Virus record (IMG/VR): IMGVR_UViG_3300033153_010610
Span: 1-64,000 of that record
Source: a virus
Reading direction: 5' to 3' (one strand)
Length of the DNA stretch: 64,000 bases
Below are positions 6,707 through 13,033 of this stretch, in pieces. Each line of letters opens with the position of its first letter. Position 1 is the first letter of the stretch. The position numbers and the translations under genes are program-made. Under the pieces are notes generated by a model, which saw nothing but the letters and a program-made list of their open reading frames with translations, made no database searches and was not told the origin of the DNA.

Positions 6707-6933
6707 CACAGCCACCCCTTAGCCTTCGCTCGGACTTCACCGCGCACACAATTTTCCACCGTGACAAGGTGCCACAGCGGTCGTTTCGCGACCGCTAGCC
6801 TATAGGCCAAGCGCTCCGCGATTATCTGCGCACGACTGCGCCCAGTGTCGCGCAGTCTGTTTGAGAGGAGATAGGCTCGCGCAGATCCGACCATGGATCG
6901 TCGCCTCGGCCACATCTCTGCTGATCGTTTCAT
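6706..6933 (-). CDS. Small basic hypothetical protein
   Basis: 75 residues starting MKRSAEMWPRRRSMVGSARA after GTAGGAGGTCCAA. Strongly basic (many Arg) and helical, so RNA or DNA binding is possible but unproven. Its stop overlaps the start of the zinc-ribbon gene. Confidence 0.65.
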   Translation of the reverse strand: MKRSAEMWPRRRSMVGSARAYLLSNRLRDTGRSRAQIIAERLAYRLAVAKRPLWHLVTVENCVRGEVRAKAKGWL

Positions 6934-6942
6934 TTGGACCTC

Positions 6943-7152
6943 CTACTTGTTGAAGTGATGGCGTGGGCCCGGAAAGTCAGGGACCACGACCTGACAGCGC
7001 AACTCGTGCCCGCACCGGTACTCGGGCGCAGGGAGCATGAACACGGTGAAGGTGTTGAAAACCCTGTTTCGCTCCAGACCGAAGTCGTAATTCGGGAGCA
7101 ACATCGTCTGTTTCCGAGCGTAGGCGTACGCCTCGCCATAGTTCTTGAACAT
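6943..7152 (-). CDS. Small hypothetical protein
   Basis: 69 residues from the ATG at 7152 (MFKNYGEAYAYARKQTMLLP), with GAAGGAGGTTCTA before it. It ends GPRHHFNK. One CGHELRC motif is too small for a complete zinc site. No family recognised. Confidence 0.65.
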   Translation of the reverse strand: MFKNYGEAYAYARKQTMLLPNYDFGLERNRVFNTFTVFMLPAPEYRCGHELRCQVVVPDFPGPRHHFNK

Positions 7153-7201
7153 TAGAACCTCCTTCAATTAGGGAATGAGCAGGGATTCAGGGAACCCCAA
7201 T

Positions 7202-7278
7202 TGCGAACGGGGGGAATCGAACCCCCACACCCAGAATCGTCATTCCAGGTGTCTACCAAGACGCGCACATGAGACCGC
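7202..7278 (-). tRNA. Degenerate tRNA, possible Val(GAC), with 8-nt anticodon loop
   Basis: The most complete of the tRNA-like elements: 77 nt on the minus strand. It has a perfect 5-bp T-stem (GGGGG/CCCCC, loop UUCGAUU), a D-region with UUGGUAG, and an anticodon arm CUGGA/UCUGG. The loop AUGACGAU has 8 nt; with U33 in place the anticodon would be GAC. The acceptor (GCGGUCU with CGUUCGC) pairs at 5 of 7 positions, one of them G-U. It is either a decaying tRNA or a non-decoding tRNA-like RNA. Confidence 0.4.
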
Positions 7279-7285
7279 TATCGGT

Positions 7286-7335
7286 CAGGGAGCAGGGATT
7301 CAGGGAACCCCAGGGAGCAGGGAGCAGGGATCCGA
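7286..7335. repeat. CAGGGA repeat tract
   Basis: The plus strand has six irregular copies of CAGGGA/CAGGG with 2-5 nt spacers, between the degenerate tRNA and the stop of the gene at 7337. The same hexamer forms one side of the T-arm stem in the tRNA-like elements. Related tracts are at 7663-7738 and just outside elements 4 and 5. Confidence 0.7.
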
Positions 7336-7336
7336 C

Positions 7337-7579
7337 CTAGTTCGAGTGGAAGTACAGACCGTACACCCGCAAGGCCTTCTGTGCCTTGGCGAAGCGCGCA
7401 TAGCACCCGACCAGATCCATCTGCACATTGTGCAGGATGCCCGCCTGTACCTCGGACGGGTGGCGGACTGCCTTGTGAAGCGTCCGGAACCGGTCGGTGC
7501 ACTCGGTGTAGGCCTTGTGTGCGCTACGCGCCTCGCGCGTCAACTCTGCCACGCGGGATCCTGGGTAGTCGTCAGGCAT
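7337..7579 (-). CDS. Small hypothetical protein
   Basis: 80 residues starting MPDDYPGSRVAELTREARSA after ACAGGAGGGCAAA. Almost entirely helical, a probable two-helix coiled coil (residues 10-65). No Cys cluster or membrane segment. Unknown function. It ends at a CAGGGA repeat tract. Confidence 0.65.
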   Translation of the reverse strand: MPDDYPGSRVAELTREARSAHKAYTECTDRFRTLHKAVRHPSEVQAGILHNVQMDLVGCYARFAKAQKALRVYGLYFHSN

Positions 7580-7611
7580 TTTGCCCTCCTGTCGTGTGTT
7601 TCGTCAGGGAA

Positions 7612-7656
7612 TGCGCACGCAGGGAGTCGAACCCTCAGGGACCCGCCGATCGGGTC
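7612..7656 (-). ncRNA. tRNA-like element 7
   Basis: Minus strand: a perfect 5-bp hairpin GACCC-GAUCGGC-GGGUC (7656-7640) is followed by a T-arm (loop UUCGACU, four pairs plus one mismatch at the base). A weak hairpin with loop CCCUGCA lies just upstream. No acceptor pairing is seen for the 3' flank CGUGCGC. A CAGGGA tract separates it from the upstream stop. Confidence 0.4.
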
Positions 7657-7662
7657 ACGATT

Positions 7663-7738
7663 GCAGGGATCAGGGAGGCAGGGATCCCAGAGGCAGGGAG
7701 GCAGGGAGCAGGGGAGTCAGGGAGCAGGGATCTTCAGA
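7663..7738. repeat. CAGGGA repeat tract
   Basis: About ten CAGGGA-type units, mostly spaced as CAGGGAG(G/C) or CAGGGATC, running from the tRNA-like element into the last codons of the gene at 7717-7998. The C-terminal codons of that gene (LKIPAP) are therefore partly made of this repeat. Confidence 0.7.
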
Positions 7739-7998
7739 TACCTGTTTTGGGCATCCGCCACCCGCCCCTCGCGAATCGAAAGGGTGACGTCGATTCTGTC
7801 GTGGAACGCCGCAGACTTGGAGCCCACGTGCGACCACTGTGAGAATTCGCGGGGTAGGCTGGGCACAACGCTGGCGTTGCGCCGGAGTGCAGCCGCGACC
7901 GCTGCTGCGGTCTTGGCATCGGCATCGGGGGACGGGTCGCCGAGGTCCTCCCAGAGCCTGTCAAGTTCGTCCAACAATTGACGCGTTGATCCGTTCAT
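7717..7998 (-). CDS. Small hypothetical protein
   Basis: 93 residues from the ATG at 7998 (MNGSTRQLLDELDRLWEDLG) after CAAGGGGAAAA. A helical N-terminus leads to DAKTAAAVAAALRRNASVVP and then a strand-rich end (DRIDVTLSIREGRVADAQN). This is the rightmost gene of the leftward array; its upstream side is the repeat-rich non-coding region. No promoter is obvious there. Confidence 0.65.
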   Translation of the reverse strand: MNGSTRQLLDELDRLWEDLGDPSPDADAKTAAAVAAALRRNASVVPSLPREFSQWSHVGSKSAAFHDRIDVTLSIREGRVADAQNRYLKIPAP

Positions 7999-8059
7999 TT
8001 TTCCCCTTGCGCACATTGTGCGCTCATGTAGGTGCCCAGGTGCGCATGTAGGCGCCTAG

Positions 8060-8112
8060 GCGTGTGTCCGCACCCGCACACCCGCTCGCACACCCGCACC
8101 CGCACGCCCGCA
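8060..8112. repeat. CCCGCA-type low-complexity tract
   Basis: Irregular tandem copies of CCGCAC/CCCGCA on the plus strand, strongly C-rich on this strand and G-rich on the other. It is the first of three adjacent simple-repeat tracts and directly precedes the GGAGT tract. Confidence 0.75.
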
Positions 8113-8124
8113 CACGCGTGACCG

Positions 8125-8244
8125 ACATGTAGGTGGAGTGCATTAACGTGGAGTGGAGTGGAGTGCATTAACGTGGAGTGCATTAACGTGGAGTGGAGTG
8201 GAGTGGAGTGGAGTGGAGTGCATACATGCACTCCACCTACATGT
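8125..8244. repeat. GGAGT tandem repeat framed by a 19-bp inverted repeat
   Basis: ACATGTAGGTGGAGTGCAT (8125-8143) is matched exactly in inverse at 8226-8244. The 82 bp between hold about eleven GGAGT pentamers and three copies of the 15-mer GTGGAGTGCATTAAC. The right arm overlaps the perfect 18-bp palindrome CCACCTACATGTAGGTGG (8233-8250). This can form a large cruciform or serve as an array of protein-binding sites. Confidence 0.85.
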
Positions 8245-8262
8245 AGGTGGCGCGCATCACTT

Positions 8263-8302
8263 CACCGCACCTCACTTCACCTCACTCCACCGCACCTCAC
8301 TT
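8263..8302. repeat. 25-bp-period direct repeat
   Basis: CACCGCACCTCACTT occurs exactly at 8263-8277 and again at 8288-8302, with CACCTCACTC between. The tract is C/T-rich on the plus strand and continues the asymmetry of the neighbouring repeats. Confidence 0.8.
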
Positions 8303-8305
8303 ACA

Positions 8306-8396
8306 GTGTCGAATCTTGGCACCCTACCCTTGATGTATGCAAAGGTAGGATACCGACATTCGACACCGCAAATCGCGGTGTAGGTGTGTTGCATAC
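8306..8396. other. Nested inverted repeats, candidate origin or regulatory structure
   Basis: Three perfect inverted pairs are interlaced: GTGTCGAAT (8306-8314) with ATTCGACAC (8358-8366); GTATGCAA (8335-8342) with TTGCATAC (8389-8396); and the hairpin CACCGC-AAATC-GCGGTG (8364-8380). CATGTAGG motifs occur at 8025, 8045, 8126, 8240 and 8536. Together with the tandem repeats this is a typical look for a replication origin or a DNA-processing site; no test is possible here. Confidence 0.55.
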
Positions 8397-8571
8397 CCTT
8401 GGCTACATTTAACCCTTATGTAGTCAGTTGTCGGTGTGTAGACTACCCTAGAAGACGACTCCCTATTCAGGATATAAAGTCCTAAATGTCTTGTGTCTAC
8501 CACGGAGTGTGTGACACCGACTCACGTTTGCCTACCATGTAGGCGTAAATCGCACACTACCGAATTTTGAA

Positions 8572-8604
8572 GTGTGAGACTCAAATTCTCACACAGTGTT
8601 TTTT
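8572..8604 (+). terminator. Intrinsic-terminator-like hairpin
   Basis: GTGTGAGA and TCTCACAC form a perfect 8-bp stem with a 7-nt loop. AGTG and then six T follow. The T-run is 4 nt from the stem, which weakens the call. No upstream plus-strand gene is visible, so any transcript it ends would be an untranslated RNA from the 8.3-8.57 kb repeat region. Confidence 0.4.
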
Positions 8605-9565
8605 CCGCTCAACTCAGGCTAACTTTCTACTGGAAAACCGCTAGGTTAGACCTAGTCGACAAGCCGCACACTTGCTCCCCATATGCACCTACATTTTAAA
8701 TCGGTACGGCGACCGCCCTAGCAAGCCTATGATTTCATTGCGAAATTTGGCGTCTGCCCCGGGCTATATGGGATTAGCATTCCAGAATACTTGCTTCGCT
8801 TCACGCTAAGCTACTGAAAACACTTCGCAACTTGCGCCCAAGTGACCCAAGTTGCGCGTTCTATGTGCGGCCGCCGGTTTTACCCGCTCAGGCCAATTGT
8901 CGAAAGCTTGTCCAGCGAATTTCGCTAGTCGGACGAATAGCAGTGCGAGCAGTGTGCCAAGATACCGGCGCACACCTGGACAAAGTGACAAGCGGTTGAT
9001 CTTGCTGGTGTTTTTGTTTTGGGTCCAGAATCCCGATTTTAAGCCCAGGATAGCCCAAGAAACGCCGCAAAGCTACGCCACTGCTCGAGTTCCGGCGTTT
9101 TGACCCCCCATTCTTGTATTCAAGCGAAACGACCCCCTAGAATACGCCTCGCCAAAAGATCACGATCGCGGAAACCCACGGCCAGCCTGCCCCAACCTCA
9201 GCTCTGCCTACATTTGACTACCAGAAAGATCTTCGCACTCCATGGCGAGATCCTGAATACGGCTCGGAGGCTCAGATCGTGCCTGGCACATACCCAGCCT
9301 CACTTTGCGACGATCCACGCCCTGAATACAAAAGATCCTACCACAGACCCAAATCTGGCCCAAAAACGCCGGAAACCTATACACCGGGCGGAGCTCCGGC
9401 CCTTTTGTCGCTTTTTTCTCTAGGTGTGACATCTGCACCGAAAACTAGCGAAGGTGTTGCAACCCACGCCCAGCCTCACTTTGCGGGCTTTCTGGACGTC
9501 ACTTTGTCGTGTAGGTGATACAGGCGAACGCCGCAAAGCTAGGCGGGCTCTCACTCACAAAGTAC
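8605..9565. other. Non-coding region with dispersed repeats
   Basis: I see no credible gene here: open frames lack ribosome sites and have atypical composition, and the DNA is more AT-rich than its surroundings. It holds the inverted repeat CGCAACTTG/CAAGTTGCG near 8826-8857. Direct repeats are AACGCCGCAAAGCTA at 9061 and 9527, and CCCAGCCTCACTTTGCG at 9293 and 9469. The palindrome GTGCCTGGCAC lies at 9279-9289 and recurs at 11276-11286. Confidence 0.6.
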
Positions 9566-9594
9566 TTGTAACAGAATCCTGGTTGTCGTAGAGT
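9566..9594 (+). promoter_or_regulatory. Promoter for a probably leaderless operon
   Basis: TTGTAA (9566-9571), a 17-bp spacer and TAGAGT (9589-9594) precede the ATG at 9601 by 6 bp. Transcription starting at the usual distance would begin at or next to the A of the start codon. No Shine-Dalgarno lies in between, whereas the next two genes have clear CAGGAG sites. Confidence 0.5.
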
Positions 9595-9600
9595 GCAGAC

Positions 9601-9960
9601 ATGGAAACGAACAACAACCAAATCAATCTTGACTCACTCGGCGCGGCAATCGTTCAACGCGCGGATGTTACGGCCGTTACGCTGGACAGTCCTCGGCGGA
9701 TGTTTTGGCGCATCGCCCGGGACAACCCGGTCGAGGTCACTCCGCTTGTTGATGGTCCGCATACTGTAGACTCCCCGCTTCTTGACGGTTTCACACCTGG
9801 AAGCGTTCTCGGCAATCACTCCGATATGATGCGTCAAATCTGGGAGTCGGCCCTTGCACTTCCCAATCTGCAAGCATACGAGATCAAAGGCATTCTAGCC
9901 AAATTGCTCGCTTTGAATGATACCGCGACCGATCTTCGCCTCGACAAGAACAATGCGTAA
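9601..9960 (+). CDS. Hypothetical protein, likely leaderless mRNA
   Basis: 119 residues starting METNNNQINLDSLGAAIVQR. The middle holds a strand/turn-rich part (DNPVEVTPLVDGPHTVDSPL) and the C-terminal third is helical. No zinc site or membrane segment. First gene of a four-gene plus-strand unit (9601-10955) isolated between two non-coding regions. No SD is visible before the ATG, and a promoter-like -10 ends 6 bp upstream. No family recognised. Confidence 0.7.
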   Translation: METNNNQINLDSLGAAIVQRADVTAVTLDSPRRMFWRIARDNPVEVTPLVDGPHTVDSPLLDGFTPGSVLGNHSDMMRQIWESALALPNLQAYEIKGILAKLLALNDTATDLRLDKNNA

Positions 9961-9982
9961 CAACGCAACTCAGGAGCACACA

Positions 9983-10348
9983 ATGCGAAGCAATATGAAG
10001 ATCCATCTCACTGACGCCACGATCGTGATAATCACTGTCGACTGCTCGAATTCCGGAATCACAACCAATATGCAACTGGTTTCTTCCGGACTTGAAGTGT
10101 TCAATATGTGGGCCCCACGCGCCGAGTCGATGTACATCTTGGACAATCTTTCAAGAGAGCCCGATATTGACGGACAGTGTGATCGCCTGCTCGCCAGATC
10201 CATCCCGCATTTCGACATTCAAGATCGATCGGTGGAAGGTATGGATCGGATGTGCACTCAGGAACGGCTTCGACTAGAAACGCGCTTTGAACGCTGGTGT
10301 CACTCGCTCAATTATCACTATTGGGTATCCGCTGGACTCTACGCGTAA
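9983..10348 (+). CDS. Hypothetical protein
   Basis: 121 residues from the ATG at 9983 (MRSNMKIHLTDATIVIITVD), preceded by CAGGAGCACACA. An N-terminal beta stretch (TDATIVIITVDCSNSGIT) is followed by a helical, Arg-rich C-terminus. The 22-bp gap to the previous gene and the repeated CAGGAGCACA leader show that the genes form one operon. No family recognised. Confidence 0.7.
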   Translation: MRSNMKIHLTDATIVIITVDCSNSGITTNMQLVSSGLEVFNMWAPRAESMYILDNLSREPDIDGQCDRLLARSIPHFDIQDRSVEGMDRMCTQERLRLETRFERWCHSLNYHYWVSAGLYA

Positions 10349-10380
10349 ACCCGTTACTCACTCACTCAGGAGCACACACA

Positions 10381-10788
10381 ATGAACCGCACCACACTGAA
10401 TGCCCAACTGGCCGCAATCATGATCGGGACCGAGATCAAAGGCCTTATGAATGAGATCCTAGAATCCGCACCGATCAACCGCTTGGGAATTTTGACCTCA
10501 CTAGAAGAGATGGCGGTTGATCAATATTGGGACTGCCCACGCGCGTCTGACTATTGGGCCCACGTCCTACCTGAGGGCGGAGATCAAGGTCTGACCGAGT
10601 CCATCACTCTCCTTGCCACGCTAGAGCGCACACAAGGCATTCCTGAGCGTGACGATCGCGATGTACGAGACGACCCCGTTTATCAGTATTTGTTGTGGGA
10701 CTGCTCGCGGTGGGCATCATGTCTCGCGATCGACAACCAGATGTCAGCCCTGATAGCGCGTAATTCGAGCGGAGGGCCCTCCCAATGA
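10381..10788 (+). CDS. Hypothetical protein
   Basis: 135 residues from the ATG at 10381 (MNRTTLNAQLAAIMIGTEIK), again with a CAGGAGCACACACA leader. Mostly helical, with a Trp/Asp-rich centre (AVDQYWDCPRASDYWAHVLP). Its stop overlaps the start of the next gene (ATGA). No family recognised. Confidence 0.7.
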   Translation: MNRTTLNAQLAAIMIGTEIKGLMNEILESAPINRLGILTSLEEMAVDQYWDCPRASDYWAHVLPEGGDQGLTESITLLATLERTQGIPERDDRDVRDDPVYQYLLWDCSRWASCLAIDNQMSALIARNSSGGPSQ

Positions 10789-10955
10789 CGTCCACACGCT
10801 ATTCACGGGTTAACCCTTACCTAATCATTCTGACGGCCGTTAGCGTGCTAATGATCGCGATTCTGACGAAAGACGCGCATATGTTCCTGGACTCACTTTT
10901 TGCGCTTGTGTGGTCCACCCCGATCATGTGGATCGCGCTATCCTCCGAGATCTAG
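10785..10955 (+). CDS. Small two-helix membrane protein
   Basis: 56 residues starting MTSTRYSRVNPYLIILTAVS. Two hydrophobic stretches, roughly residues 11-28 and 36-51, are separated by a short polar turn (TKDAH). The positively charged N-terminus suggests N-in topology. Start coupled to the previous stop by ATGA. The size and two-helix layout would fit a holin-like or other small host-membrane protein, but it lies far from the lysin gene, so no role is claimed. Confidence 0.6.
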   Translation: MTSTRYSRVNPYLIILTAVSVLMIAILTKDAHMFLDSLFALVWSTPIMWIALSSEI

Positions 10956-10983
10956 ATCCTACCCTCAGGAGCACCTACTAAGA

Positions 10984-11011
10984 CCCGATCCATCCCGATC
11001 GGGTTTTCTTT
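10984..11011 (+). terminator. Rho-independent terminator
   Basis: CCCGATC-CATCCC-GATCGGG (7-bp stem, 6-nt loop) is followed directly by TTTTCTTT. It sits 28 bp after the stop of the last gene of the 9601-10955 unit and is the clearest intrinsic terminator in the window. Confidence 0.85.
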
Positions 11012-11032
11012 CGACCACACAAAGATCTCGGT

Positions 11033-11047
11033 GTGACAACTTGTCAC
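11033..11047. promoter_or_regulatory. Operator-like palindrome
   Basis: GTGACAA-C-TTGTCAC is a perfect 7+1+7 palindrome just beyond the terminator, at the start of a non-coding stretch. The symmetry suits a dimeric repressor. No promoter could be assigned with confidence next to it. Confidence 0.5.
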
Positions 11048-12209
11048 GATATCTCTGTACCCTAGCAATAGCCTCACTCTCCCAGTGTAGACACCTGTCT
11101 ACTTATAGCTAACATGCCGAGAACACTTGGGAATCGGACGGATGGTGTCGGCGCCAATACAAAAGGCCTATGATCTCGCATACTTACGCTCCATTGTCTC
11201 ATTCGGCGTGTATGCATGCATAGCATACCATGCATCACGTAAAGCCCGGAAGTCGAGGCTGGGCCTGGTGTCGAGGTGCCTGGCACCCACCTGTCGAAGT
11301 GACATCTGTAAAGCATATGTCGATCCATTATTGCAATCCATGCAAGAGAGCGGCTCACTCGGTGCTATCTCACTCGGCGCTAGTGTGTGAAGCGGAGGAT
11401 ACCAGGATGCAACGAGGCGAGCTCAGGCGTACCCTCCTGGCCTTCGCGCCCCTCTGCCTAGGCTTGGGTATACCCTAGGTCTCCATGGCGCGCATACGAC
11501 GCCTGAGGACCTTACAGAAAACGCCTTCGTCCCATGGCGCCAGTGTCATACCTCGGACCAGGTTTAGCTTCGACGTGTGGCGAGCAGGTGGCGAGCGCAA
11601 AGCTATACTGGGCTTCAACTTCATGGGATTCGAGGCTAATTTTAGACTCGAGCACCGACAAAAGTGTCGCATACTGGACACCCCCCCGGGGGAGTACTGA
11701 ACGCGCGAGCAGCCGCTATCAGCCCCCTTTTCAAACCGGCGACATTTCTTGAGAGCATTGGCCCTTCCCCTTCCCCTGTCGCATCCGTTTCCCTTCCCCG
11801 ATTGTTCAGTAGTGTTCAGTGTTGGTGTGTACGCACCAAGAATATATGCATTTGATGCAATGTGATGAACTGAGAGATTCTGGGTAGTTAGAGCAAAACG
11901 TTTAGGAGGGCCACGTTTTCCTGCGCGTGCGTCTATATAAGTAACGCATGTGCGCTCGGGCGCGCGAATATAGATCTAATAGTAAAGGGTAAGATCGGCC
12001 GGACTAAGTTGGGCAGTGAGCGCCTACCACTCGCTCCGTTCGACTCGTTTCGTCGTCGGCCTCCTCAACCTTGTCTCAGCTCCGCATTGTTAGTTTACCG
12101 CGCGAGGGTGCATAAGTAGATCAGCACAGATCTTTAGTAGCTAGAAGAGCGCGCGCGTGGGCGGGGGCGTGATGGGTTGAACGGTCAAGGAATCCTTGTC
12201 AGTTGGGGG
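11048..12209. other. Largely non-coding region
   Basis: No gene can be supported. Two short plus-strand frames (11142-11390, 82 codons; 11485-11700, 71 codons) lack good ribosome sites and could be chance. Visible elements are the palindrome GTGCCTGGCAC at 11276-11286 (same as 9279), the hairpin TTGGTG-TGTACG-CACCAA at 11822-11839, TATATAAG near 11934, and the palindrome CAAGGAATCCTTG near 12187. The DNA is more AT-rich than the flanking operons. Confidence 0.5.
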
Positions 12210-12434
12210 TTAGTCGTTCCGGACGGCTTCGGCGGCCATGAGTAGGTGTAGGTGTAGGGCATCCCGAGCTCGGGTGGGTGAGGTTTCCCAGGGGCCATCG
12301 GCTCGGAAGACGGGTCCGTTGTGATTTTCGGTTTGTTCCCGTTGGACAGTTTCGATGGTAGCGGCGACGAGTTGGTTGGTGTTGTTTCCCTCGAGGTCGC
12401 CTATTTGGTGGACGATATCAATTTTGTACTTCAC
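12210..12434 (-). CDS. Hypothetical protein, GTG start
   Basis: 74 residues beginning MKYKIDIVHQIGDLEGNNTN from the GTG at 12434, inside the end of the upstream gene and 8 nt after GGAGGAG. It is a helical, soluble small protein ending LLMAAEAVRND. Second gene of a two-gene leftward unit. No family recognised. Confidence 0.6.
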   Translation of the reverse strand: MKYKIDIVHQIGDLEGNNTNQLVAATIETVQREQTENHNGPVFRADGPWETSPTRARDALHLHLLMAAEAVRND

Positions 12435-12831
12435 GGGGGGGCTCCTCCTTCGACACGTCGAAGTTGGTGAGTGTGATGACAGGCACGAATCCTCCACCGT
12501 GCTCCACCCGACAGGTGGTCATCGGGGCGAATCGTCTCAGCAGGAGATCCTGACGGAACAGTTCGTCCAACTGTCCTCGACTCAGTTTGGTTTGGAGGAA
12601 ATGCAGGAAGTTCATGTTCGCCGTCATCACGAAGTACCCACGCCGCGTCTTTGGCTCGATTGGGTCGGCATCCAGGATCAGACTGTACTCCCAGATGGTG
12701 TTGTCGGTCCGGCTCCAGATGACCCCCGGGCAACTGTCCTTGAGGTTCTCGACCAGGTTGGGTTGGCCTTCGGTGGGGGGCGCCCCAACACGGGCCTTCG
12801 CGATGATATCTAGCGCTTCTTCGAGGGTCAT
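12418..12831 (-). CDS. Hypothetical protein
   Basis: 137 residues starting MTLEEALDIIAKARVGAPPT after TTAGGAGATCAAA. A strand-rich centre (TIWEYSLILDADPIEPKTRR) leads to the helical LHFLQTKLSRGQLDELFRQD. Divergently transcribed from the 13034 operon across a region with two operator-like palindromes. It could be an autoregulated gene, but no DNA-binding motif is seen. Confidence 0.7.
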   Translation of the reverse strand: MTLEEALDIIAKARVGAPPTEGQPNLVENLKDSCPGVIWSRTDNTIWEYSLILDADPIEPKTRRGYFVMTANMNFLHFLQTKLSRGQLDELFRQDLLLRRFAPMTTCRVEHGGGFVPVITLTNFDVSKEEPPREVQN

Positions 12832-12883
12832 TTTGATCTCCTAAGCTCCACAAGTGTGCTTCTGGGGTAGTTGTACAGTTGTA

Positions 12884-12916
12884 TCCAAATTGGAACCAAC
12901 TGTTTCCAGATTGGAA
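12884..12916. promoter_or_regulatory. Twin operator-like palindromes in divergent region
   Basis: TCCAAATTGGA (12884-12894) and TTCCAGATTGGAA (12904-12916) are two related dyads whose centres are about two helical turns apart. They lie between the leftward gene at 12831 and the rightward operon starting at 13034. This fits cooperative binding of a repressor controlling one or both directions. Confidence 0.5.
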
Positions 12917-13033
12917 TGGGTTGGGAACTAGGGAGAAATGATGGTGGAACGTGAAGGAATGGGGTGACAACGTGGGTGGAACTGGGTAATATCGCTTTTG
13001 GGTTTAGTACTACCTTAGAGATGGAGGTCTCAG

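Noticed and set aside
469-7656. Integration attP sites (tRNA 3' ends)
   Set aside because: Seven different copies and no integrase or recombinase in the window. An attP would normally be a single site next to an integrase.
7286-7738. CRISPR array
   Set aside because: The CAGGGA units are too short and irregular, spacers are 2-5 nt, and no cas gene is present.
8125-8244. CRISPR-like array in the GGAGT region
   Set aside because: The unit is a 5-bp tandem repeat without unique spacers; it is better seen as a simple repeat inside an inverted repeat.
11142-11390. Protein-coding gene of 82 codons
   Set aside because: No ribosome site, atypical composition and no coupling to other genes. Left as an unsupported frame in the non-coding description.
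11485-11700. Protein-coding gene of 71 codons
   Set aside because: No SD before the ATG, many rare-looking codons compared with the flanking operons, and no context.
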